A stretch of DNA of 64,000 bases from positions 3,100,001 through 3,164,000 of the forward strand of contig OY781097.1 of the NCBI GenBank assembly GCA_963676415.1, given 5' to 3'. The notes under the pieces are model-generated. The model searched no databases. It was not told the DNA's origin and was given only the letters and a program-made list of their open reading frames with translations. The position numbers were made by a program, and so were the translations under genes. This stretch comes from G963662905 sp963676415 (GTDB taxonomy: Bacteria > Bacteroidota > Bacteroidia > Bacteroidales > WRLA01). Of this stretch, positions 26,464-34,775 are shown in pieces; positions within the stretch are counted from its first letter, which is position 1, and each line of letters begins with the position of its first letter.

Positions 26464-27486
26464 TTATTTTAATTGGGTTGATTTTCTGATTTTTAATTCG
26501 GTGTCCAGAATGATTTTCTGGTATTCGTGTTTTTTGTTTTCAATGGAGTCAATGAGCATTTCTACAGATTTTTGCCCCATTTGCCTGAACGGCTGCGCTA
26601 CTGCCGTCATGGGTGGCCATAGTAACTCAAAGTATTCAATGTCATCGAAACTGGTCAGTTTGACTTGCTCCGGTATTTGGATATTCCTTTTTTTGCATGC
26701 CTGCATAAAACTTATTGCAATGCGGTTGTTGAGGCTGAATACGGCATCAGGGGCATTCCCATTGGAGAACCAGTCATCAATAGCTTTCTCGATATTTCCA
26801 TCAATATCAGCAAATTCAATCGTTTTGATATGTTGTTCATCCCAATCTAATCCGTTTTCTTTGCAGGTTTCTGCACAACCGGCAATACGTTGCTGAATAA
26901 CAGATGTATAAATAGGGGAAATTGCAAGAATGCCTATATTGCGGCATCCAATGTCAATGAGGTGTTTTGTCAGTTGTGCCGATCCTTTGTAATTATCTAC
27001 AGCTACAGTATCTGCTTTGAGTTCATCAAAAAAACGGTCGATTTGCACAAATGGGAATTTAGCTTTCATCAATTCTTGCAGGTGTTTGGGATCTTTCTGA
27101 GTAGTAGAAAGAATGATGCCGTCAACCTGACGGGCACGCAACATTTTGATGAGTTCAATTTCTTTTTCAGCTTTTTCATCTGTGCTGCAGATAATCAGGT
27201 TATAATTATGTTTTCCTGCTGCATCCTCAATAACACGGGCCAATCGGCTATAAAAAATATTGGAGATGTCCGCCACGATCAAACCCAATGTTTTTGATCG
27301 TCCGGTACGAAGGCTGCGGGCTAAATAATTGGGCTGGTAATTTAGCTCCCGGGCTTTTTCCCAGACTTTTCCCTGGGTTTTCTGGCTAATGCCATTTTGG
27401 TCTCCAAGATTATTTAAAACCATAGATACCAGGGTTTTTGATACGCCCAATGATTTGGCTATATCATTTAGTGATATCCTTTTCAT
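26464..27486 (-). CDS. LacI-family transcriptional regulator
   Basis: A 340-residue repressor: helix-turn-helix at residues 4-23 (SLNDIAKSLGVSKTLVSMVL), hinge helix near 50-60 (NYLARSLRTGRSKTLGLIV), then a periplasmic-binding-protein-like effector domain to the end. Effectors are typically sugars. No transporter or sugar-catabolic gene flanks it, so its targets lie elsewhere or have been lost. A good CG-centred palindrome at 27542-27559 upstream of its start suggests autoregulation. Confidence 0.92.
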   Translation of the reverse strand: MKRISLNDIAKSLGVSKTLVSMVLNNLGDQNGISQKTQGKVWEKARELNYQPNYLARSLRTGRSKTLGLIVADISNIFYSRLARVIEDAAGKHNYNLIICSTDEKAEKEIELIKMLRARQVDGIILSTTQKDPKHLQELMKAKFPFVQIDRFFDELKADTVAVDNYKGSAQLTKHLIDIGCRNIGILAISPIYTSVIQQRIAGCAETCKENGLDWDEQHIKTIEFADIDGNIEKAIDDWFSNGNAPDAVFSLNNRIAISFMQACKKRNIQIPEQVKLTSFDDIEYFELLWPPMTAVAQPFRQMGQKSVEMLIDSIENKKHEYQKIILDTELKIRKSTQLK

Positions 27487-28157
27487 AAATAGATATTTTA
27501 GATTAGTTGACCACTTCTGTGTGCATTATTTGTTGAAAATCAGCTAAATCGGTTTAGCTAAAATATCAAAAAATACCTCGAAATGAGGTTTGTACACGAA
27601 AAAGTATTGGCAATTTACAAAGATTTTAGGTATCTGCAATAAAAAATAACAGAAAATTAAATGCTGATTTGTCTGAAAGGATTTAGTAGGTGGAAAACAA
27701 TTGTTTGGTGCGTAATTTTAAGCTGTGTCCCGAAACCACGTTTTTTTAGCGAAACTGTAATAATTTTTTGTTCATTTACCTTACGGGATTGCATTGATCT
27801 TTAATAAAGTCTTGCTCATTTAGACTTTGTCTTTTTAAAAGTTGGTTTGAAGTTCTGTGCCGAATCATTCTAACTACTTATGTGGTTTCTGTCCATAGAG
27901 TCGGGTTTCTCGTTCAGAATGTTCGAGGTGTTATGCTGTGATGTGCTGCGATGTGCTGAGCTTGTCGAAGTAAGCGCAGCCAAAGTACATTTTATTCGCT
28001 GGAAACGATGTGTCCCGTCTTTACAGGATGACTGTTTCCAGTAAATGAAATAATCCCAAAGCTTAAGAAAACTTATGGGCAGTAATAAATAGCATTCATT
28101 ATGAAATTTCAAAAGTTTATCAGCTTAGGCCTCAGGTGAAATTAATTGTTATATTTA
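27487..28157. other. Long non-coding stretch between the LacI gene and the DUF1801 pseudogene
   Basis: No convincing gene is seen in 671 bases. It holds the LacI operator candidate (27542-27559), a partial match to the 44-bp dispersed repeat on the minus strand (TGTCCATAGAGTCG, 27890-27903), a string CTGAGCTTGTCGAAG near 27956 of a common intergenic repeat type, and a perfect 8-bp inverted repeat CTGGAAAC/GTTTCCAG (27999-28006 and 28034-28041). It looks like decayed DNA. Confidence 0.5.
27542..27559 (-). promoter_or_regulatory. Candidate LacI-family operator
   Basis: AGCTAAATCGGTTTAGCT is an 18-bp palindrome with a central CG and one mismatched pair, the form expected of a LacI-family operator. 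It lies 56 bases upstream of the LacI gene start, so it probably mediates autoregulation. Confidence 0.5.
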
Positions 28158-28849
28158 ATGAAAAATATAAAGATGGTGAAATCCAAAGCAAAAACATCCG
28201 AAGAATGTGTTCTTGAGCTCGAAGGGGCTCAGCGTTAACAAGTAGGGAAATTACGCAAAATTGTTCTTGAAAATCTTCCCGGAGGTTTAGCCTGCTTTAT
28301 TCATGCTTTAAATTCAGGTCAGATGTGAGGCGTCTAAAGCTGAAGATATAGTCGCCTATTTCAAAGCTTTAGCAACGAAGCAGATGGCCTGAAGTTAATG
28401 CACTGGTAAAATGCAAACAAATTCAATTTTAGGATATAAAATTAGTAAAAACCTAATTTTTAGCTGATTATAATATTTTGTTTGCATTTTATGAATAGAG
28501 CAGGTTAGAGGAAGGAATGGGCTACGGTATGCTGGCTTATGTTGTGCCGCACACCAAATACCCATCAGGCTACCATTGTGACCCAAAACTTCCGCTGCCT
28601 TTTATCAATATTGCAGCCCAGAAACGCCATACGGCACTTTATCATTCCGGTTTGTATGCAGATCAGCAATAAAATGAATGGTTTGTGGAAGAATTTACCA
28701 GGCGAACAGGAAAACAGCCAGATTTGGGCAGAAGCTGTCTTCGCTTTAAGCTAAAAGATGAAATACCGGAAGGTTTAATCGGGGAACTATGCCGCAAAAT
28801 CAATTCCGATCATTGGATCAAAATTTATGAAAGTCGTATAAAGAGATAG
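28158..28849 (+). pseudogene. DUF1801 protein pseudogene, split by a MITE-like element
   Basis: With 28291-28508 removed, the frame from ATG 28158 to TAG 28849 reads as a DUF1801 protein: an N-terminus with KAKTSEE and LRKIVLENLPGG, then the family block GYGMLAYVVPHTKYPSGYHC and a C-terminus ending HWIKIYESRIKR. It also carries two in-frame stops, TAA at 28236-28238 and TAA near 28672, so it is dead independently of the insertion. The frame is otherwise kept, which implies fairly recent decay. DUF4199 follows 2 bases later. Confidence 0.75.
28291..28504. mobile_element. 214-bp MITE-like element
   Basis: The ends CCTGCTTTATTCAT and ATGAATAGAGCAGG are inverted repeats matching at 13 of 14 positions. 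The element is flanked by TTAG on both sides (28287-28290 and 28505-28508), a 4-bp target duplication. Removing it plus one TTAG restores the DUF1801 reading frame exactly. Inside is a perfect 15-bp inverted repeat (28407-28421 with 28477-28491) around an 8-bp hairpin (AAAATTAG/CTAATTTT). It has no coding capacity, so it would need a transposase in trans. Confidence 0.7.
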
Positions 28850-28851
28850 TT

Positions 28852-29334
28852 ATGAAGAACATACGTATAGAAATTAAGTGGTCATTTATTTTTGTTCTCA
28901 TGAGCCTGCTGTGGATGCTGCTCGAGCACCTTGTGGGTTTGCATGATGCTCACATTGAACTTCATGCAGGGCTTACGAACCTTTTTGCAATTCCTGCAAT
29001 TTTGGTTTACGTTTTTGCTTTGGTCGATAAGCGTGAGATTTTTTATGGGGGAATGATCAGCTATAAGCAAGCCTTTATCAGTGGATTGGTCATTAGTTTG
29101 ATTGTTGCTGTTTTAAGTCCATTGAGCCAGTATATTACTTCTACCATCATCACGCCGCATTATTTTGAAAATGCGATTGAATTTGCTGTTTCGTCGGGGT
29201 CGATGGATCGGGCATCAGCTGAAGCGCATTTTAATTTGAACCAGTACATCATCATGAGCCTGATTTCTGCACAGCTCATGGGAATAATAACCACTGCAAT
29301 TGTGGCCTTGTTTGTGAAGAAGAAAGCCTGCTGA
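28852..29334 (+). CDS. DUF4199 family membrane protein
   Basis: A 160-residue inner membrane protein with about four hydrophobic segments (near 9-27, 40-60, 75-97, 130-152) and the DUF4199 pattern: FYGGMISYKQAFISGLVIS in the middle and a C-terminal helix ending in KKK. Function is unknown; the family is common in Bacteroidota. The start lies 2 bases after the stop of the DUF1801 pseudogene, so the two may once have been co-transcribed. Confidence 0.8.
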   Translation: MKNIRIEIKWSFIFVLMSLLWMLLEHLVGLHDAHIELHAGLTNLFAIPAILVYVFALVDKREIFYGGMISYKQAFISGLVISLIVAVLSPLSQYITSTIITPHYFENAIEFAVSSGSMDRASAEAHFNLNQYIIMSLISAQLMGIITTAIVALFVKKKAC

Positions 29335-29375
29335 GAATTACTTCAACTGTTATGCCTTAACTTCCAATAAATCTG

Positions 29376-29383
29376 TATTTTTG
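29376..29383 (+). promoter_or_regulatory. Possible -7 box upstream of the repeat lipoprotein gene
   Basis: TATTTTTG fits TAnnTTTG but lies about 120 bases before ATG 29505 and has no good TTTG box at the expected distance. Confidence 0.25.
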
Positions 29384-29504
29384 TTGCATATGTTCTGAAA
29401 ATTGTTTTCAGGCAATTTTAGATGATCGATGTCCATAATATTTAAGGTGCGGCATCGTTGATATTTACTGATTATTGCCATATTTTCTCGAAATAACATT
29501 TGAT

Positions 29505-30287
29505 ATGAAAAAAATGAAAAGCACTCCAATTAGATTGATGTTGATTTTTCTGCTAATAGGCGGTCTGGGCTTTATGCAGAGCGGATGTACATCCAAAAAG
29601 AAACTGGCCGAACAAGCACGGCAGGCGCAAATTCAGGAAGCCAAAACCCGCCTGATTGCACTTTTGAATGATGATGGCAGTATGACCATTGGTGAAATGG
29701 AACAGGAAGTAGCCGAAATCAAAGGCTGGAGCCTTCAGGATGAGGAAGTGGACAAGCTGATTGCCAAAGCAGAAAAGAAAATCGAATACGAAAAGCAAAG
29801 ACTTGAAAAAGAAAAGCTTAAGGAGGAAGCGATTATCAAGTTACTGGCCCTGCTCAACGATAAATCCCTGAGCGTTGAAGAACTGGAAGAAGGTTTGGCC
29901 GAGGTTAAGGCTATGGGTCTTGAAGATGAGGAAATCGATGATATGATTGCCCGTCTGGAACAGCGCATCAAAGAAATGAAAGCATATAAAGATCAGGGCG
30001 GTGAACTTCAGGAATACCTCGACGAGATAGGCTCAATGGCACGAAACGGCAATATTGACGGAGCCAACCGCATGATCAGCGAATGCCTGCAAAAGTTCGA
30101 AGGACCGGAAGTTCCTGTTTTGATTATCATCAGCATCGAAGGGGGCATTATTGATTATGATAAACCCACAACCGCAGGCAAATACCTGAATTACCTCAAG
30201 GATGTGAAAAACAGTCCCAATAAGGTTTATCGCTTGAAAAAGAGCGATATGGGTAAAATAATCGAACTGGAGCTGATTAAAAAATAG
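29505..30287 (+). CDS. Lipoprotein with two tandem helical repeats
   Basis: About 260 residues with a lipoprotein signal ending MQSGC. Two copies of a roughly 50-residue unit follow: one from RLIALLNDDGSMTIGEMEQE and one from LLALLNDKSLSVEELEEGLA, each ending in a charged helix, separated by a Lys/Glu-rich coiled segment. The C-terminal part (ending LKKSDMGKIIELELIKK) is a small unrecognised domain with LIIISIEGG near its start. ATG 29505 precedes the signal peptide. It is the first of four co-directional genes for secreted proteins. No function can be assigned. Confidence 0.7.
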   Translation: MKKMKSTPIRLMLIFLLIGGLGFMQSGCTSKKKLAEQARQAQIQEAKTRLIALLNDDGSMTIGEMEQEVAEIKGWSLQDEEVDKLIAKAEKKIEYEKQRLEKEKLKEEAIIKLLALLNDKSLSVEELEEGLAEVKAMGLEDEEIDDMIARLEQRIKEMKAYKDQGGELQEYLDEIGSMARNGNIDGANRMISECLQKFEGPEVPVLIIISIEGGIIDYDKPTTAGKYLNYLKDVKNSPNKVYRLKKSDMGKIIELELIKK

Positions 30288-30311
30288 TTTGGAAACCAAA
30301 AAAAAGAAGAA

Positions 30312-30893
30312 ATGAAAATCAAAAGTATAATCTCCGCCTTTTTAATTATTCTGATGAGTATCAGTATGCTCAATGCACAGGAGGAACTTTCTCCGCAGCG
30401 CAAACAGGCTATTGACAGCCTTGCATTAGAGAAAGTAAAAGACCTGAGCCGTTATATCAGTATCATTGGAAATAAGGATACGGAATGGTCTGAAGCCAAG
30501 CGTGTTATTGACCGTGCCTCCGAGCTGTTCATGGAAGGCAGCGAAATCGGGGTTTCCTCATTGTATTCCAAAACGATTAAGCATTATTCGGTGCGCAAAT
30601 ATTTTGACCGTTTGATGCGCCTGAATTACGATAAAGTGGAAATAGACTGGTATAAAGTGCAGTACGTTAGTGATTTGGAACGTCAGCCCGATGGAACCTA
30701 TGTCGGTATCATCACCATTTTCCAAAAATTTAAAGGCTACGACAAAGAAAAGGGTCTGGTTTATGAGGATACCACCAAAAAGGACATCACGGTTTACGTA
30801 AAGCGAAAAGAAACGCAAATCGGGGGCCGCCTGATTGGCTTTTGGGATGTGATGCTGGGCGATATCCGTGTGAAAGAAACCAGTAAAAAATAA
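30312..30893 (+). CDS. Secreted protein of unknown function
   Basis: A 193-residue protein with a signal peptide (cleavage near MLNAQ). The mature part resembles the N-terminal domain of the leucine-rich-repeat protein at 31817: a helix pair, a KYFDRLMRLNYDKVEIDWYK strand region and a closing beta-stretch. This suggests a shared NTF2-like or similar small alpha/beta fold. It lies 24 bases after the lipoprotein gene and is followed by a strong terminator. Not recognised as a named family. Confidence 0.65.
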   Translation: MKIKSIISAFLIILMSISMLNAQEELSPQRKQAIDSLALEKVKDLSRYISIIGNKDTEWSEAKRVIDRASELFMEGSEIGVSSLYSKTIKHYSVRKYFDRLMRLNYDKVEIDWYKVQYVSDLERQPDGTYVGIITIFQKFKGYDKEKGLVYEDTTKKDITVYVKRKETQIGGRLIGFWDVMLGDIRVKETSKK

Positions 30894-30910
30894 TTTGTTT
30901 TCCGGATTGA

Positions 30911-30960
30911 GGCCTGCCCTTTGGAGTTTTTTTCAATTTATCTCCGGGCAGGCCGTTTTT
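30911..30960 (+). terminator. Rho-independent terminator
   Basis: GGCCTGCCC (30911-30919) pairs perfectly with GGGCAGGCC (30946-30954), with an inner GGAG/CTCC pairing in the loop, and is followed by T-rich sequence. It ends the lipoprotein and secreted-protein unit. Confidence 0.8.
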
Positions 30961-30987
30961 GTTTTTTAATCAATTAAAATACTGCTT

Positions 30988-31824
30988 TTGAAAGGATTTT
31001 GGATCAGCCTGTTTTTTCTTGTTTTTCTTGGTGGCAATAGTTGGGCACAAAATAGTTTGGGCAATGTGCAGCTCGATGAACGATTTTTATACGCGCAGAC
31101 CAAACAGGTGAATCAGTTTTTTCGGCGCTTTAATGCCGAAGAAGATGCGCAAGGCAAGCGCCTTCCCGGCAACGACAGCCTCTACCGCAATCCGGAACTC
31201 CGAAAGCGGTATCTTCCCTTTTTATTTGACCTTCAAACCATTGATACCACAGATATTGTATTTCACAAGTTTATGGATAAGATTGCCCAAAAGCATGTCT
31301 TTTTCCTAAATTTCCATAAAGACGAATGGTATGCCGAAGCCATCTGCCGTTTTGTGCGCGGGGAAGAATTCGAATACATTAGCCTGTATCTCAAGCTGCA
31401 AGCGGATCGAAAAGGTTATAAATGGGTCTTGTCGGGCGCATCATCAGCCCGTTGGCTTAAAGCTTTTGCCCGCTTGGAAGATACGGTACAGCAAAAAAAG
31501 CATTTCCTCCATCCCTTGAGCCATGAGATTGATTTTATGAATTTGGATAAAGCATTCCGCGATCCGAAAAATGCGGCCTTCTATACGGAAACCGGTTTTC
31601 AACCCGATTATCTGAGCATTTTCCTCTACGAAATGGCTCAGGGCAAATTGCGTTTGGTGAATGTTGATGAGGTGAAATTCCATTTTATGCAGGTGCCGGG
31701 CTGGTATTTTGAATTGAGCTGGTTTAACCGCAACAGCATGAATTCTGGCTGGTTGATCAGCAATTTGTTACCTTTGACGCGCCAAGATAAAGCTGTATTA
31801 AGAAAAGCATTTGCAAATGAATAG
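30988..31824 (+). CDS. Secreted protein of unknown function, TTG start
   Basis: A 278-residue protein with a clear signal peptide (MKGFWISLFFLVFLGGNSWA) starting at a TTG codon. No in-frame ATG lies between the upstream stop at 30967 and this point, so TTG (or another non-ATG codon) must be used. The mature part is rich in aromatic and charged residues (KHVFFLNFHKDEWYAEAICR) and ends in a helical tail. Its last bases overlap the next gene (ATG 31817, stop 31824), so the pair is translationally coupled. No family recognised. Confidence 0.65.
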   Translation: MKGFWISLFFLVFLGGNSWAQNSLGNVQLDERFLYAQTKQVNQFFRRFNAEEDAQGKRLPGNDSLYRNPELRKRYLPFLFDLQTIDTTDIVFHKFMDKIAQKHVFFLNFHKDEWYAEAICRFVRGEEFEYISLYLKLQADRKGYKWVLSGASSARWLKAFARLEDTVQQKKHFLHPLSHEIDFMNLDKAFRDPKNAAFYTETGFQPDYLSIFLYEMAQGKLRLVNVDEVKFHFMQVPGWYFELSWFNRNSMNSGWLISNLLPLTRQDKAVLRKAFANE

Positions 31825-34408
31825 GAATATTTACGCATTAATCCTTTCTTTTTTCCTTGTTTTCAATTTGTTTGCTCAGGATCAGGCTGAGCTGGAAAAA
31901 GATGCGGCAGGTTTGCTTGACTTTTATCAGGGGACGCTCAACTTTCTGGGCGATCCACAAAGTCCTGCACCTGAAAAGCTTATTATCATCAACGAAAGTT
32001 TCGGCAAGATGTTCCTGAATCCGCAGGTGCAAATTGAAGATGACTTGGTGCCCGACCGCCAAATGGTACTGTACAAGGATGTGCAGGCTTATCTGAAAGA
32101 TGTGGATTTTTTCTTCCGTAATGTAACATTTAATTTTGAAATCAGTGGCACAGAAATGCTCCTGGGTGATGAGGGACAGAAAATTATCAAACTGACTGTA
32201 AACCGTAAGCTCAATGGCCGCGATATTGAAGGCGACAGCATCAGTGATGAGTGCCGTGTTTTTGTGGAAATGAACCAGGATGTGCGGGATGGCGGATTGA
32301 AAATTGCCAGCATTTATTCCACACAGCCTTCCGAAAGTGATCGTCCGCTGCGTTGGTGGGCTTCGCTCGATCAAAATTGGCGTGATTTTTTTGCCGGCGA
32401 TTTGCCTGTTTGTGAGGATCTTCCCCTTAAATCAGTTGTTTCCTATTCCGACAGCAGCATCTGGTTTTGGTATGATACGGCCATGCTCGAAAAAGTCCGT
32501 AAATATGAAACAACCGGTCTGGACACGATCTGGTATTTTGAACTCGACAGCGTGACGCACCGTTTGATTGATAGTGTTTTTTGCCCGGGAAATCAAGTTG
32601 ATTCCATTGTAAAAACATTTATAGAAAAACGCCAAATAGATAGGGCAGGAGACAGCAGTATTTTTAACCTGGATCCGCTTTCCGACCTGCGCGAACTGGA
32701 AATTATTGATATCAGCAATACCGCTGTGGATGATATTTTCCCGCTGCGCAATCTTAATAAATTGCAGGAAATCCTCGCCAACAATACTTCTGTTGCTTCT
32801 GTGGATGCTTTGCGTTATACGTTGAGCCTCAGTGAGATTTCGCTGGATGATGTTCCGCTTACCGGCATTTCTGCATTGGTGCAAATCCAGTCGCTGGAGG
32901 AACTTGTGCTCAATTCGCCCTATATCGCGCATTACGACAGCATTTTCCTTTTGAGCAAGCTGCGTTCGCTCAGTTTGTCAGGCGCACCGCTTTTCCAGTT
33001 GCAGCCTGTTTTTGCCGATGGTTCATCGCTTGAAGAGCTGGATTTGAGCAATACACCGCTCAAAGTATTGCCCGCTTTTGAAACCGCAAAGCATTTGAAA
33101 ATCCTGAATATCAGCAATACATACATCCGGAAACTGGATCCGCTCAATAATCAGGAATCCCTGGAAGTGCTTTGGTGCGATTCTACCGGGATTTCATCAT
33201 TGCAACCACTGGAGCAGCTCCCGAAACTGCGCCGCATCTATTGTGATGGCGCGAAAATCACTAAATCGGAAGCAAACCGCTTTATGAAAACTAAACCCAA
33301 TTGCCTCGTAATTTATGAATCCACGCAATTGGAAGAATGGTGGCAGCAGCTTGATAATGAATGGAAAAGGATTTTTATTGAAGCTGCTGATCTGGATGAA
33401 GAAACCGTCATCTCAAAGGAATCCCTGCATAAACTGATACAACTTAAAGAACTGAATTTGAGCGGTAAGCCGAAGATTAAAAACCTTACTCCTTTGCGGC
33501 AACTTGAGCTTCTGGAAAAATTGGATATCTCGCGGACCGGAATTTCTGATCTAAGCCCCATCAGTGATCTGATGCAGTTGGAAAATCTGAATATCTCGAA
33601 TACACCGATTGAAAAAATTGGCGCTCTTGCCGCTTTATACCATCTTGAAAAATTGAATATTGACTCCACAAAGGTGGATGATGTCCTTCCGCTTGCTGCT
33701 TTAAATCAGCTGGTTTTGCTTCGTGCCGATGATTGTCCAGTGCCGGAAAGGAATGTTGCTGAATTGCAGAATATCCTGCCTGAACTGAAAATCTACAGAA
33801 AAACCGCCGAAATCCTGGAGTGGTGGAATGAGCTAAATCCCGCATGGGAAGAAGGTTTGGCGCCTTATTTTGATGCCGAAGAAAACGATAAGGCCAAAGC
33901 ATTTTACGAACTGCTGCATCAGGATGAAATTCATATCAGGGATTTGGATTTAATAAGTTCCGCTCCGGTGCTTATGTTTTCTGATTTACGGGTGCTGGAA
34001 CTGTCGAATTGTGGCATCGCCCAGATTAATGCCCTCTCCGAGTTGAAAGAGCTTGAGGAATTAAATATTTCCTCCAATCCACTTTCTGATATACGGGCCA
34101 TTGCAGCACTTGCCGGACTAAAAAAACTCAATATTTCGGGCACAGCCGTAGAAGAGCTTGATGCCCTTGCCTCCCTGCAAAAGCTGCAACAGCTCGATTG
34201 CAGCAATACGCAAATCAAAAAACTGGACCCATTGAGCGGCTTAACGCAGCTGGAAGATTTAAACTGCTCCGGAACCAAAGTCAAGAAATTAGATCCGCTT
34301 TACCCGCTCAAATTGAAAAAACTGACCGTTTTCAATACACGCCTAAACGAGCGCCGCATCGAAGATTTCAAAAAGAAAATGCCGGAATGTGAGGTGGTGT
34401 TTTATTGA
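31817..34408 (+). CDS. Large secreted leucine-rich-repeat protein with WW-xx-L linker modules
   Basis: About 863 residues: signal peptide (cleavage near LFAQ), an N-terminal domain (25-170) resembling the 193-residue protein at 30312, then three blocks of 22-23-residue leucine-rich repeats of the internalin/SDS22 kind (L..L.ISNT.I..L.PL..L). Each block is preceded by a linker starting WWASLDQNW (near 180), WWQQLDNEWKRIF (near 508) or WWNELNPAWEEGL (near 667). No T9SS tail or anchor is visible. LRR solenoids bind proteins or sugars, so a surface recognition role is plausible. Coupled to the upstream gene by overlap. Confidence 0.8.
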   Translation: MNRNIYALILSFFLVFNLFAQDQAELEKDAAGLLDFYQGTLNFLGDPQSPAPEKLIIINESFGKMFLNPQVQIEDDLVPDRQMVLYKDVQAYLKDVDFFFRNVTFNFEISGTEMLLGDEGQKIIKLTVNRKLNGRDIEGDSISDECRVFVEMNQDVRDGGLKIASIYSTQPSESDRPLRWWASLDQNWRDFFAGDLPVCEDLPLKSVVSYSDSSIWFWYDTAMLEKVRKYETTGLDTIWYFELDSVTHRLIDSVFCPGNQVDSIVKTFIEKRQIDRAGDSSIFNLDPLSDLRELEIIDISNTAVDDIFPLRNLNKLQEILANNTSVASVDALRYTLSLSEISLDDVPLTGISALVQIQSLEELVLNSPYIAHYDSIFLLSKLRSLSLSGAPLFQLQPVFADGSSLEELDLSNTPLKVLPAFETAKHLKILNISNTYIRKLDPLNNQESLEVLWCDSTGISSLQPLEQLPKLRRIYCDGAKITKSEANRFMKTKPNCLVIYESTQLEEWWQQLDNEWKRIFIEAADLDEETVISKESLHKLIQLKELNLSGKPKIKNLTPLRQLELLEKLDISRTGISDLSPISDLMQLENLNISNTPIEKIGALAALYHLEKLNIDSTKVDDVLPLAALNQLVLLRADDCPVPERNVAELQNILPELKIYRKTAEILEWWNELNPAWEEGLAPYFDAEENDKAKAFYELLHQDEIHIRDLDLISSAPVLMFSDLRVLELSNCGIAQINALSELKELEELNISSNPLSDIRAIAALAGLKKLNISGTAVEELDALASLQKLQQLDCSNTQIKKLDPLSGLTQLEDLNCSGTKVKKLDPLYPLKLKKLTVFNTRLNERRIEDFKKKMPECEVVFY

Positions 34409-34507
34409 TTTTGTACGGCTTAATCGAAAAATACTGACTAATTGTTGCCTTGCCATTACGCCTGATTGCAATGATATTTGGTTCTGCTAAGAATTTCGAG
34501 GAAAGGA

Positions 34508-34731
34508 TCACTCATCACTCATCACTCATCACTGCTCACTCCTCACTGCTCACTCCTCACTAATCACTCCTCACTCATCACTGATCACTCCTCACTGATC
34601 ACTCCTCACTGATCACTCCTCACTGATCACTCCTCACTAATCACTAATCACTGATCACTAATCACTGATCACTAATCACTGATCACTCCTCACTCCTCAC
34701 TAATCACTCATCACTAATCACTCCTCACTCA
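34508..34731. repeat. Heptanucleotide tandem array TCACTNN, 32 units
   Basis: Thirty-two perfect-length 7-bp units run without interruption. Positions 1-5 (TCACT) never vary. The last two bases are CC (10 units), AA (7), GA (7), CA (6) or GC (2). Units 11-18 alternate GA/CC and units 20-25 alternate AA/GA, giving 14-bp higher-order repeats. There are no spacers, so it is not a CRISPR. The array ends 15 bases before the -7 box of the next gene. Confidence 0.92.
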
Positions 34732-34746
34732 TTAACAATTAACCCT

Positions 34747-34754
34747 TATCTTTG
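34747..34754 (+). promoter_or_regulatory. -7 box of the DUF3298 lipoprotein gene
   Basis: TATCTTTG at 34747-34754 lies 21 bases before ATG 34776. The expected position of the -33 box falls in the last unit of the heptanucleotide array, with no TTTG there. Confidence 0.45.
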
Positions 34755-34775
34755 ACCCTCCAAAAAAAACGCCTT

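Noticed and set aside
27870..28112. 80-residue frame on the minus strand
   Set aside because: No family character and no promoter context; it lies in the decayed intergenic stretch.
31811..31816. TTG start six bases upstream of the LRR gene ATG
   Set aside because: ATG 31817 directly precedes the signal peptide; the two extra residues add nothing.
34508..34731. CRISPR-like repeat array
   Set aside because: Units are 7 bp, contiguous and without unique spacers, and there are no cas genes, so it is a simple tandem array.
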